Part shown: piece after piece, positions 29,378 to 37,536 of the stretch
Numbering within the stretch: position 1 is the first letter of the stretch
Layout of the letters: the number at the start of each line of letters is the position of its first letter
DNA from: Thermosynechococcus sp. HN-54
GTDB lineage: Bacteria; Cyanobacteriota; Cyanobacteriia; Thermosynechococcales; Thermosynechococcaceae
Assembly (NCBI RefSeq): GCF_023650955.1
Contig: NZ_CP098039.1
Location: 2,542,001 to 2,606,000 of the forward strand
DNA: 64,000 nucleotides
Reading direction: 5' to 3'
Notes under the pieces: generated by a model
The model's database searches: none
What the model was told of the DNA's origin: nothing
Seen by the model: only the letters and a program-made list of their open reading frames with translations
Position numbers and translations under genes: made by a program

Positions 29378-30577
29378 GGCACGAGCGGATCACCTACACC
29401 GAAATATCCTTCCATCCATAGGTGACCAAGCAACGCTCCATGCTTAACAAAGTCGGACACACGCGGAATATCCGAAACTCGCTTTGATTGTGTGTAGCCT
29501 TGCTCGTCTCGCCACAGTACCCAAACCTCATCTGCACGAAGCGCGTTCAGAAAAAAGGGTGAATGCGTCGTCACAAGCATTTGTGTGCGACTGGCTGCCT
29601 TGCGGCATTCCTCGGCTAAATCAGACAATAATCGTGGATGCAAAAAGTTTTCGGGTTCCTCAATGCCGATAAAAGGTGGCGGTGTCGGATCGTAATAAGA
29701 GCACTAAATAGGCCAGCAGCTTCAATGTGCCATCAGAAGCGAACCGAGCTAATACCGGATGGGAAAAGGGAGCATCCTTGATTTGTAGAAGTAATCTTCC
29801 ATCTGGCATCGTTTCGGTGATTACTTTTTCAATTCGCGGTACACGCTGACGCAACACGTTAAAAATTCCCTCCAGTCTCGATGGGTGTTGTTCCGCTAGG
29901 TATTGAATCACATTGGCGAGGTTGTCACCCGTGCGCGACAAGCGTTCCTGTGGACCGGCCTCAGGTTGGCCGCGCGCTTGTTCCGCTGAAAGGTACGAGA
30001 CATACCAACCCGTGATAAATTCTCGCAATGCGGCCACGCGCGGGTGCTCCTCAAATTGCCCCAATGCATTCACCGCGAGTAAATCTGCGCTTTTGAGGGA
30101 TATCTCCACACGCTGGTCTTGGTCATCCGGTAATTCGCCGCTGACAGCTCGACCCTTACCTTCTCGATATTCCAAAAAACGAAACGGCTTGCCGCAACTC
30201 CTCCGCCGCCATTGCAACCATTCCTCGACGACTGTTGGACTACCTGCTCTCTCGTCAATACTCAGATGATAGGTGATGATCGGATAATTCAATTCTTTGT
30301 ATTTGATTTCAATCGTAATCGGCCCCTCGGCATTGCGAGTTCTTAACTCCTTAGCACGCCCGCGCTTATCCCACGCCCGCCTGAGTCCTAACTCAAAGCA
30401 TTCTGCTAGGAACGCAAACACGTCAAAGACAGTGGATTTACCACTCCCATTCGGTCCAAGCAAAACGGTGAGCGATCCTAAGTCATGAAACTCTACATCG
30501 CGCAATGTCCGAAAGTTTTTGACCTTTAAGTACTTAATGCGTGGCGGACTGGTAGTTGGCTGCATTAGTTGACTCAT
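29374..30577 (-). pseudogene. AAA family ATPase (DUF4276 partner), frameshifted
   Basis: An ATPase of the AAA_21/SMC-like type. It has Walker [10 protein letters not shown] near residue 42 and [18 protein letters not shown] in the middle, but the main frame from ATG 30577 ends at 29660 after [10 protein letters not shown] +1 shift at 29693-29698 (an extra T) restores the continuation [22 protein letters not shown], with the Walker B Glu residues, followed by [11 protein letters not shown] and a C-terminal [18 protein letters not shown]. The restored protein would be about 400 residues. The stop overlaps the DUF4276 start (ATGA). Such ATPases power defence or repair nucleases. The pair has one frameshift each, so the module is unlikely to work as read. 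Confidence 0.8.
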
Positions 30578-30810
30578 TATTCTTTTTTCTCTAAAAACTC
30601 GTCTGCATCCTTCACCCAAAACTTACTGAGGAACTGACTCGACAGTGCTACCATCCAGTTCATTAGGATAGTTCCGATGATATTTTTATGAATCTCGCTT
30701 TCATCGGATCGATTCGACAAAATCGAGCCGCACAGTGCATCGGCTATCTTGCAGAGGTGCACCTCGTAACTGACGGTGTCGCTGGTCGCTTCTACAGTTC
30801 TTCTAGAACA
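30577..30810 (-). pseudogene. Remnant of an upstream partner gene of the ATPase module
   Basis: An open frame of about 77 codons ends with the stop TAA overlapping the ATPase ATG (TAATG), a coupling typical of a real operon. The residues are helical and charged ([30 protein letters not shown]). There is no good start: an in-frame stop lies at 30811, while the bases beyond continue in other frames with coding-like content (LEYEENA, VAENWKFLA). I take it as the C-terminal end of a decayed gene with several shifts. I do not recognise the family. A GTG at 30762 would give a 61-residue product. Confidence 0.4.
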
Positions 30811-30995
30811 TTATGCGTTCTCTTCGTACTCCAAATCAAATACTTGCTAGGAATTTCCAGTTCTCTGCTACTTGGCACAAATGCTTATTATTACTTCCGC
30901 TGGTAAGTACCTACTGCGGTAATATCTGGATGCTTCAACATTCTTCTTCAAAACCAGCAACAGTTCTTTTGACAATATACCCTAATGCTTTAAGG

Positions 30996-32396
30996 TTAAA
31001 AATTACTGTTAACCCGCATGGGAATATGATCGCAAGACTGCAATTGGGCGAGCAGAACCACCATTCGATCCAACCCTGCGCGGAGTTCTCCTGTCGCCTG
31101 CCCCCCTTGATTGACAACTATGCTAAAGACAAGGGGGCGATCCTGCAACGGTTCCACATAGCCCGCTAGGGCAACTACCCCCCGCAATGTGCCTGTTTTC
31201 GCCCAGACACGATCCTGAGCGGCCGTACCACGAAAGCGCTGCCGTAGGGTACCGGATCTGCCGGCAAGGGGGAGCGATCGCCGCCACAGCGAGGCATCAT
31301 TGGTTTGCTCTATGTGTTGCAGCAGGGTGACTAAACCATGGGGCGTCAGCCAATTTTGCCGCGAGAGTCCCGAACCATCCACCAAGACTGCTACTGGGAC
31401 ACCGATTCGCTCTAGATAGCGTTGGCGATAGCCGGGTTGTGCTGCCTCCAGAGCGGCAAGGAGCATTTCCGCATAGAAATTGTCACTCTCTTGGAGAATC
31501 GGCAAAATTAACTCTGCTAGGGGGGGTGAAGCATGAGGCACTAAAACATCAGGTAAGGGGTCTGCTGTCTCCACTAGGCGAATCTGCCGCACTTGAATGC
31601 CCGCTTGGGCAAAGGCACGCTGCACCTGCTGCTGAAGATAAGAGGTGGGCTGAGGGAGAGGAATGCGCATTTCTGCTGGTTCACTGCCGACGTGGAGTTG
31701 ACCCCGCACAATCATTTGCTGGCCGCGCACCTCACTTTCGAGAAATTCCGCTTCAGCGGTCGATACGGTACGGGTCTCATTCACCACTGGCCAAGGAAGA
31801 CTGCCCTCCGGCTGCCGCAGCGCCAAAGGTTGAGCCAACTCTTGAGGAATGACCTTGAGATTGAGGGCGTTTTGATTGACACTGAAGCGCGTGACAACTG
31901 CTGCATAGCCCATCGTCAGGTCTTCGATCGCCCATGTGGGTTCCATCCTCACAGGGGTTATACCACCGATTTCCAAGACTTGAATCTGGCGAATGCCCTC
32001 TTGGGCAAGACGGACCGCCATTTGTTGCAGGTCTTGGCTGCTGAAACTCGGGTCAAAACTGCCCTGAAGACGCAGGGTTGTTCTGTCGGGCGATCGCGCA
32101 CTGAGGGTGGTGATAAACCGATGATTCGCCCCCCAATAGTCAAGGGCTGCCGCCACCGTGGTCAGCTTCACATTTGAGGCGACCAAAAAGAGCTTTTCCC
32201 CTTGGTAGTCGTAGAGAAGGTCACCTGTGGTTAAATCCCGCACCACCATGCCCCACTGACCCCGTTGCCATTGGGGATTTTGGATTTCCTGTTGCAGGGC
32301 ACGAGCCAAGTCTTGGCGGCAAAGGCTAAAGGCAGCAGGTGAAACCAGCAGGACAAGGATACTAACAGGGGGCAGAAGCCATCGAAGCCATGCCAT
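30996..32396 (-). CDS. dacB: D-alanyl-D-alanine carboxypeptidase/endopeptidase (PBP4 type)
   Basis: A 466-residue peptidase S13 protein with an N-terminal signal peptide (WLRWLLPPVSILVLLVSPAAFS). Active-site motifs occur in order: SNVK (SxxK, catalytic Ser and Lys) near residue 75, SGLSRQN for the SxN motif near 340, and KTGTL near 405. It trims or cleaves peptidoglycan peptide cross-links in the periplasm. Its 5' end overlaps the GNAT gene by about 35 bases. The last residues (PMRVNSNF) extend into the border of the foreign segment, so the tail may have been altered by the insertion. Confidence 0.9.
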   Translation of the reverse strand: MAWLRWLLPPVSILVLLVSPAAFSLCRQDLARALQQEIQNPQWQRGQWGMVVRDLTTGDLLYDYQGEKLFLVASNVKLTTVAAALDYWGANHRFITTLSARSPDRTTLRLQGSFDPSFSSQDLQQMAVRLAQEGIRQIQVLEIGGITPVRMEPTWAIEDLTMGYAAVVTRFSVNQNALNLKVIPQELAQPLALRQPEGSLPWPVVNETRTVSTAEAEFLESEVRGQQMIVRGQLHVGSEPAEMRIPLPQPTSYLQQQVQRAFAQAGIQVRQIRLVETADPLPDVLVPHASPPLAELILPILQESDNFYAEMLLAALEAAQPGYRQRYLERIGVPVAVLVDGSGLSRQNWLTPHGLVTLLQHIEQTNDASLWRRSLPLAGRSGTLRQRFRGTAAQDRVWAKTGTLRGVVALAGYVEPLQDRPLVFSIVVNQGGQATGELRAGLDRMVVLLAQLQSCDHIPMRVNSNF

Positions 32397-32919
32397 GGGG
32401 CACTAAATCCTTGACATACACGCGATCGCAGCGCTGCGTTTCCACACCAGTGGCAGGTTGATAACCCAACTTTTCGTACAAATAGACTGCCGTGGTCATC
32501 GCTGACGCCGTTTCAATCCAGATTTTGCGGTAGCCCGCCGCTGCAATTGCTGCCTCCAAATGGTGCAGCAGGAATGTCCCGAGACCTTGACCGCGCACAC
32601 GGGGATGAAGGTACATCTTGCGAATTTCCACGGCCGCTTCGCCCCGCTCAATCGGATAGAAGGCGATCGTGCCAACGACTTCAGAGGCTTTCTCCACTAC
32701 CCAAAATTGTCCGCCACGGCGGTGGTAGTAGTCCTCCACATGCACCACATCGGCATCGGCACCTTCGGGTTGCCAAGAGAGGCCAAATTCTTCTAAAACA
32801 CTGGCAATGAGTTGCATGACCGCTGCGCGATCGCGATCGCACCAATGCCGTACCCTACAATCCCCATAGTGAAGAAAGAATGCACTCAAGGACGGCTGCC
32901 TCCAGCAAGATATTGCCAC
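32362..32919 (-). CDS. GNAT family N-acetyltransferase
   Basis: A GNAT-fold protein of up to 185 residues. The acetyl-CoA binding motif A reads YLHPRVRGQGLGTFLLHHLE near residue 103, and the C-terminal GNAT strand is VYLYEKLGYQP. The preceding HRRGGQFWVVEKASEVVG region is typical. The N-terminal start is uncertain: the frame opens with TTG at 32919, and no ATG precedes the conserved region (first near residue 35). The substrate is unknown. It overlaps the start of dacB by about 35 bases on the same strand. Confidence 0.82.
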   Translation of the reverse strand: MAISCWRQPSLSAFFLHYGDCRVRHWCDRDRAAVMQLIASVLEEFGLSWQPEGADADVVHVEDYYHRRGGQFWVVEKASEVVGTIAFYPIERGEAAVEIRKMYLHPRVRGQGLGTFLLHHLEAAIAAAGYRKIWIETASAMTTAVYLYEKLGYQPATGVETQRCDRVYVKDLVPHGMASMASAPC

Positions 32920-33055
32920 TCTAACGATTCAGCGTGAGGCTCGCAAGATCATTTTGCTACTGTTTTTATCTTTGTTTAATGTTTCTCGAAATACTGTGGC
33001 TGCTACTCTCCCAATGGCCAACCTAGTATAGGAAAAGATGCTGGATTAACGGACA

Positions 33056-34783
33056 ATGCAAGACTTTGCCGTTGTGATTGTCGGTGGTGGCCTAGCAGGC
33101 TGTCGTGCTGCTTTGGAAATTTGCCGCCTTGCCCCGGAGACCGCCATTGCCCTTGTGGCCAAAACCCATCCGATTCGTTCCCATTCCGTTGCCGCCCAAG
33201 GGGGCATTGCCGCCACGCTGAAAAATGTGGATACAGAAGACTCTTGGGAAAGCCATGCTTTTGATACGGTCAAAGGATCCGACTTCCTAGCGGATCAGGA
33301 TGCGGTTGCCCTCCTCGCCCAAGAAGCCCCCGATGTCGTCATTGACCTTGAACATTTGGGCGTGCTTTTTTCCCGCTTGCCCGATGGCCGCATTGCCCAA
33401 CGTCCCTTTGGCGGTCACACTCACCAGCGCACCTGCTATGCAGCCGATAAAACGGGTCACGCCATTCTCCACGAACTCTATTGCAATCTCCTGAAGTACA
33501 ACGTCACGTTTTTTAGCGAATGGTATGTGCTGCGGCTGATTGTCGAAGATCAGCAGGCCAAGGGGGTCGTCGCTTACCACATTGAAACCGGTCAACTGGA
33601 AATCCTGCGGGCGCCCGCAATTCTTTTTGCAACGGGTGGGTATGGGCGCGTCTTTAATACCACGTCCAATGATTTTGCCTCTACGGGGGATGGATTGGCG
33701 ATGACCGCACGAGCGGGCTTGCCCCTTGAGGATATGGAATTTGTTCAATTTCACCCTACAGGGTTGTACCCTGCTGGAGTCTTGATTTCTGAGGCAGTGC
33801 GGGGCGAAGGGGCGTATCTGATCAATGCGGCAGGTGAACGCTTTATGGCGCGCTATGCCCCGACTCGCATGGAATTAGCACCGCGCGATATTACCTCGCG
33901 GGCGATCGCCATCGAAATTCGTGAAGGGCGAGGGATTCACAGTGATGGCTCTGCCGGTGGGCCTTTTGTCTATCTCGATGTCCGCCACTTGGGTCGGGAA
34001 AAAATCATGAGTCGCATTCCCTTTTGCTGGGAGGAAGCCCATCGCTTGGCGGGGGTGGATGCCGTGGTGGAACCCATTCCTGTCCGTCCGACGGTGCACT
34101 ATTCAATGGGGGGGATTCCGGTCAATGTCAATGGGCAGGTGCGCGCCAATGCCACGGAACTAGTCACAGGGTTTTATGCCGCTGGCGAATGTGCCTGTGT
34201 GTCGGTGCATGGTGCCAATCGGTTGGGGAGTAATTCCCTGTTAGAGTGTGTCGTCTATGGCCGCCGTACGGGTGCCGCGATCGCCAAGGATTTACCGAGC
34301 TTGCCCCAACCCCAATTTGACCCCCAGCCCTATCTACAGGCAGCGGAACAACAGATTCAACACCTTTTTGACCAAGCGGGGGATTTGCGTATTGCCCAAC
34401 TGCGGCAGCAGGTTCAAGATTGCATGACCCAGTACTGTGGCGTGTTTCGCACTGCTGACTTAATGCAGAGGGGGTTGGAAGAATTGCAGCGGCTGAAGGC
34501 AGCCTATGCGCGGATTCGTCTCGACGATCGCCAGCGCTATTGGAACACAGAGCTGTTAGAAGCCTTTGAGTTAGCAAATATCCTCGTGGTTGCGGAAGTG
34601 ATTTTGAGCAGCGCCCTTGCTCGCCAAGAAAGTCGGGGTGCCCATTTCCGTGAGGACTATCCGCAGCGGGATGATGTTAATTTTCTGCGCCACACCTTGG
34701 CCACCTACTACAGCGACGGCATTAGGATTGACTATCTGCCGGTAACCATCACCATGTTTCCGCCCCAAGAGCGCAAGTACTAG
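33056..34783 (+). CDS. sdhA: Succinate dehydrogenase/fumarate reductase flavoprotein subunit
   Basis: A 575-residue FAD protein. The N-terminal Rossmann motif is VIVGGGLAGCRAAL, followed by the histidyl-FAD region HSVAAQGGIAATL. Other motifs are FGGHTHQRTCYAADKTGH, TGLYPAGVLISEAVRGEG, the HYSMGGIPVN active-site segment and GANRLGSNSLLECVVYG. It oxidises succinate in the thylakoid or plasma membrane and feeds the plastoquinone pool in cyanobacteria. The iron-sulfur subunit is not adjacent; cyanobacterial sdh genes are often scattered. The next gene, a K+ channel, starts four bases after the stop. Confidence 0.9.
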   Translation: MQDFAVVIVGGGLAGCRAALEICRLAPETAIALVAKTHPIRSHSVAAQGGIAATLKNVDTEDSWESHAFDTVKGSDFLADQDAVALLAQEAPDVVIDLEHLGVLFSRLPDGRIAQRPFGGHTHQRTCYAADKTGHAILHELYCNLLKYNVTFFSEWYVLRLIVEDQQAKGVVAYHIETGQLEILRAPAILFATGGYGRVFNTTSNDFASTGDGLAMTARAGLPLEDMEFVQFHPTGLYPAGVLISEAVRGEGAYLINAAGERFMARYAPTRMELAPRDITSRAIAIEIREGRGIHSDGSAGGPFVYLDVRHLGREKIMSRIPFCWEEAHRLAGVDAVVEPIPVRPTVHYSMGGIPVNVNGQVRANATELVTGFYAAGECACVSVHGANRLGSNSLLECVVYGRRTGAAIAKDLPSLPQPQFDPQPYLQAAEQQIQHLFDQAGDLRIAQLRQQVQDCMTQYCGVFRTADLMQRGLEELQRLKAAYARIRLDDRQRYWNTELLEAFELANILVVAEVILSSALARQESRGAHFREDYPQRDDVNFLRHTLATYYSDGIRIDYLPVTITMFPPQERKY

Positions 34784-34787
34784 GTCT

Positions 34788-35837
34788 ATGCGACGGTTAC
34801 CTGCAACCCCTGCCCTCAACCGCTTTATTATTGGCATCACCCTCTTTGTTCTGATTATGTTGGTGGCGGTGGTGGGCTACACCAGCTTTGGCTGGAACTG
34901 GCTCGATGCCCTCTACATGTACGTGATCACCGTCTTTGGCATTGGCTATAGTGAAGTGCGACCGCTGATTACGCCGGCGCAACGCTTCTTCAACATGATG
35001 ATTATTGTGGCCGGCAGTGCCGCAACCGTCTATACCATTGGTGCGGTGGTGCAACTGTTTACGGAAGGGGAGATCAAACGCCTACTCGATATTCAACGGG
35101 CGAGCCGCGACATCAACAAACTCAACCGCCATGTCATTGTCTGTGGCTTTGGCCGTATTGGTCAGGTGATGGCTCAGGAATTATCCGCATTAAAAACCCC
35201 CTTTGTGATTTTGGATGTCAATGAACAACGCATTGATTTAGCAATCCAGTTGGGCTATTTGGCCTATTTGGGGAGTGCAGCGGAGGAGGAAACCCTGCGA
35301 GTGGTGGGCATTGATCGGGCGATCGCCCTCGCAACTGTGCTGCCCAATGACACGATCAATGTCTTTATTACACTGACGGCGCGATCCATGAATCCGAATC
35401 TGCTGATTGTGGCACGGGCAAATTTAGCCACGACGGAATCAAAGCTACGCATGGCAGGGGCAGATCACATCGTCTTGCCGACAAAAATTGGTGCCAGTCA
35501 AATGACTAACTTGATTCGGCGGCCGCGCATTGATTTCCTTGAGCAAACGGGCGATCGCGAGACCCTGAATGAACTGTTGAGCCACATTGACGCTCGCCTG
35601 GAGGAACTGGAGATTACCCCCGATTACCCTTACGTGGGTACGCGCTTGACAGGACTTGAGGTGCGCGGCCAAGGGGCATTTATTATTGTTGGCTTACGCA
35701 AAAGTGACGGCCAATTGTTTCCGACTCGCGCCAATCCCCTTGTCGAAGTGGGCGATACATTGATTCTATTGGGACACGCCCAAGATGCCCCCAAGCTCAT
35801 TCGCAAATATACTGCCCGCTCTCGCCACTCCCAATGA
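34788..35837 (+). CDS. Potassium channel with RCK (TrkA-N/TrkA-C) domain, atypical filter
   Basis: A 349-residue protein. Two transmembrane helices (about 13-32 and 68-90) flank a pore loop; a gating domain with HVIVCGFGRIGQV (Rossmann, about 113) and a C-terminal RCK_C domain (about 255-340) follow. The filter region, TVFGIGYSE at residues 48-56, differs from the canonical TVGYGD: the first Thr position is shifted and the second Gly is Ser. So K+ selectivity cannot be assumed; related cyanobacterial proteins do keep a TrkA-N tail. It begins four bases after sdhA and overlaps the following RCK gene (ATGA). Confidence 0.82.
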   Translation: MRRLPATPALNRFIIGITLFVLIMLVAVVGYTSFGWNWLDALYMYVITVFGIGYSEVRPLITPAQRFFNMMIIVAGSAATVYTIGAVVQLFTEGEIKRLLDIQRASRDINKLNRHVIVCGFGRIGQVMAQELSALKTPFVILDVNEQRIDLAIQLGYLAYLGSAAEEETLRVVGIDRAIALATVLPNDTINVFITLTARSMNPNLLIVARANLATTESKLRMAGADHIVLPTKIGASQMTNLIRRPRIDFLEQTGDRETLNELLSHIDARLEELEITPDYPYVGTRLTGLEVRGQGAFIIVGLRKSDGQLFPTRANPLVEVGDTLILLGHAQDAPKLIRKYTARSRHSQ

Positions 35838-36601
35838 CAACCCCCTCTCATCTCGCTGACCTCAAGGATCACGTCATTATTTGCGGCTACGGCCCCATAG
35901 GTCGCACGTTGGCAATGAACCTAGCTGCTGCTCAAATTCCTTTTGTGGTGATTGACAACCAGCGGCAGCGACTCCGGCTCGCCCAGCAGTCCGGCCATCT
36001 TTTCTATCGCGGTGACGATCTCATGGATGAAAATGAACTCTTGGCGGTGGGGGTGGATCGCGCGCGCACGGTGGTGGCTGTCTTGCCCGATGATGCCAGC
36101 AATGTCTTTATCACGCTGATTGCCCGTCGTCTGAATCCCAACCTACAGATCTTGGCCTATGGCGAGTTGCCGGCCACAGAGTCTAAACTGCGTTTTGCTG
36201 GCGCCGATCATGTCGTCTTGCCCTCCAGTATCAGTGCCCAACGCATGGTGCAGCTCATTACTCGCCCCACCGTTTTGGATTTTCTTGAGGAAAAAGAGGA
36301 ACGCAGTCACCTGATTGAGCTATTGAGTCAGTTAGATCTCCAGATTGAGGAGTTTACGCTGCCCTTGGAGTCCTCCCTTGTGGGGCTGGCGATCGCCGAT
36401 GTGGAAGCAAAAGGCCGGGGTCGCTTTATTATTGTCGCTGTCCGCCATCAGAACGGTGCCTTGGTGACCCATCCCCCCTTAACCCTGCCCCTAGCGCCGG
36501 GGGACACCTTGATTGCCCTTGGCCGAGCAGCGGAAATTAAAACCTTCTTTCGCCAATATGCCCACCGCCAGCCCATTCGCTATCGCGGCCTAGGACGCTA
36601 G
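35834..36601 (+). CDS. Stand-alone RCK/TrkA protein (partner of the K+ channel)
   Basis: A 255-residue soluble protein. A TrkA-N domain with CGYGPIGRTLA (about 15-30) and an Asp at the strand-2 end (VVIDNQ) binds nucleotide; a TrkA-C domain (about 165-240) ends the protein. It lacks membrane helices. Its sequence is collinear with the RCK half of the preceding channel (FITLIARRLNPN matches FITLTARSMNPN), which suggests a duplication. The ATGA overlap with the channel gene implies coupled synthesis. It may form a mixed gating ring with the channel's own RCK domains; this is an inference. It converges on the permease with a four-base overlap. Confidence 0.83.
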   Translation: MTTPSHLADLKDHVIICGYGPIGRTLAMNLAAAQIPFVVIDNQRQRLRLAQQSGHLFYRGDDLMDENELLAVGVDRARTVVAVLPDDASNVFITLIARRLNPNLQILAYGELPATESKLRFAGADHVVLPSSISAQRMVQLITRPTVLDFLEEKEERSHLIELLSQLDLQIEEFTLPLESSLVGLAIADVEAKGRGRFIIVAVRHQNGALVTHPPLTLPLAPGDTLIALGRAAEIKTFFRQYAHRQPIRYRGLGR

Positions 36602-37416
36602 CCCTTCAGTCCAGCACCGGTTTGTGAGGGAATAATATATCGCTGCAAGAAAATAAACACAATGAACACGGGCACAATTGAAATGACTGAGCCGGCGGCA
36701 ATGAGTCGCCAATCCAAGGAAAATGTCCCTGCCAAAGTCACCACGCCAATGGGGAGCGTATAAAGCTCTGGCTGATCTATGACCAACAGTGGCCAGAGAA
36801 AATCACTCCAGGTGCCAATAAAAACAAAAATGCCAAGGGTAACCAACGCCGGGCGAATGGCAGGCAGCATCACAAACCACCACAGCCCCAATTCCGAGCA
36901 GCCGTCGAGGCGAGCCGCTTCCTCCAGTTCCTTGGGCACCGCCATAAAGGCCTGTCGCAGGAGAAAGATACCAAAGGCAGAGGCCAAACTCGGCAGAATC
37001 ATTCCCAGATAGGTATTCCGCAGACCCAACTGCACCGCCAGAATAAACAGCGGAATCATGATGATTTGAAAGGGAATCATAATCGTGGCCAAAATGGCCG
37101 TAAAGATCACCTCACGCCCGCGAAAGGAAAGACGGGCTAAGGGATAGGCCGCCAAGGCAGACGTTAACAGATTGCATCCCACTGTTAAAACCGCGACCAG
37201 CGTACTGTTGAACAGGTACTGGCCAAAGGGATGGGTTTGCCAAACAGTGACAAAATTCGCCAAGGTTGGTTCTGCGGGCAGCCAGCGGGGCGGAAAGGCA
37301 AAAATATCTTCATTGGCAGACTTGAAAGCGGTACTGGTGAGCCACACCAAAGGGAGCAGCATGGCGATCGCGATCGCCACCAGTAGCAGGTACGTCAAGC
37401 CTCGCCGCAGGGTCAT
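36598..37416 (-). CDS. Carbohydrate ABC transporter permease (MalG/LacG type)
   Basis: A permease of about 272 residues with six predicted transmembrane helices. The EAA loop reads EEAARLDGCSELGLWWFVMLPAIRPAL near residue 180, the contact site for the ATPase. The pattern SDFLWPLLVI follows, as in sugar permeases of the second (MalG) type. It would import a sugar or sugar-like compound together with a MalF-type partner, a binding protein and an ATPase, none of which is adjacent. ATG 37416 is preferred over the TTG at 37428, since its ATGA overlaps the stop of a 33-residue membrane peptide gene. Confidence 0.85.
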   Translation of the reverse strand: MTLRRGLTYLLLVAIAIAMLLPLVWLTSTAFKSANEDIFAFPPRWLPAEPTLANFVTVWQTHPFGQYLFNSTLVAVLTVGCNLLTSALAAYPLARLSFRGREVIFTAILATIMIPFQIIMIPLFILAVQLGLRNTYLGMILPSLASAFGIFLLRQAFMAVPKELEEAARLDGCSELGLWWFVMLPAIRPALVTLGIFVFIGTWSDFLWPLLVIDQPELYTLPIGVVTLAGTFSLDWRLIAAGSVISIVPVFIVFIFLQRYIIPSQTGAGLKG

Positions 37417-37514
37417 CGCCGCGTCCAAAGATTGGTAAACATCATCAACAGGCCACCAATGACAATGGCGATCGCCAGACCACCAGCTAGCCAGTCCAAG
37501 GTTGTCGTTTCCAT
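37413..37514 (-). CDS. Small single-span membrane peptide, 33 residues
   Basis: ATG 37514 to TGA 37413. The peptide has a polar start (METTTLDW), one hydrophobic helix (LAGGLAIAIVIGGLLMMF) and a short basic tail (NLWTRR). An AGGGA sequence lies about nine bases before the ATG. Its stop and the ATG of the permease overlap as ATGA, a common sign of coupled translation. I do not recognise a family with certainty; the size and shape recall small cyanobacterial membrane subunits (for example of NDH-1 or photosystems), or a helper peptide of the transporter. The longer frame starting at 37658 overlaps the MacB-like gene and is not preferred. Confidence 0.5.
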   Translation of the reverse strand: METTTLDWLAGGLAIAIVIGGLLMMFTNLWTRR

Positions 37515-37536
37515 CTGAGATTCCCTAAGGGTACTG

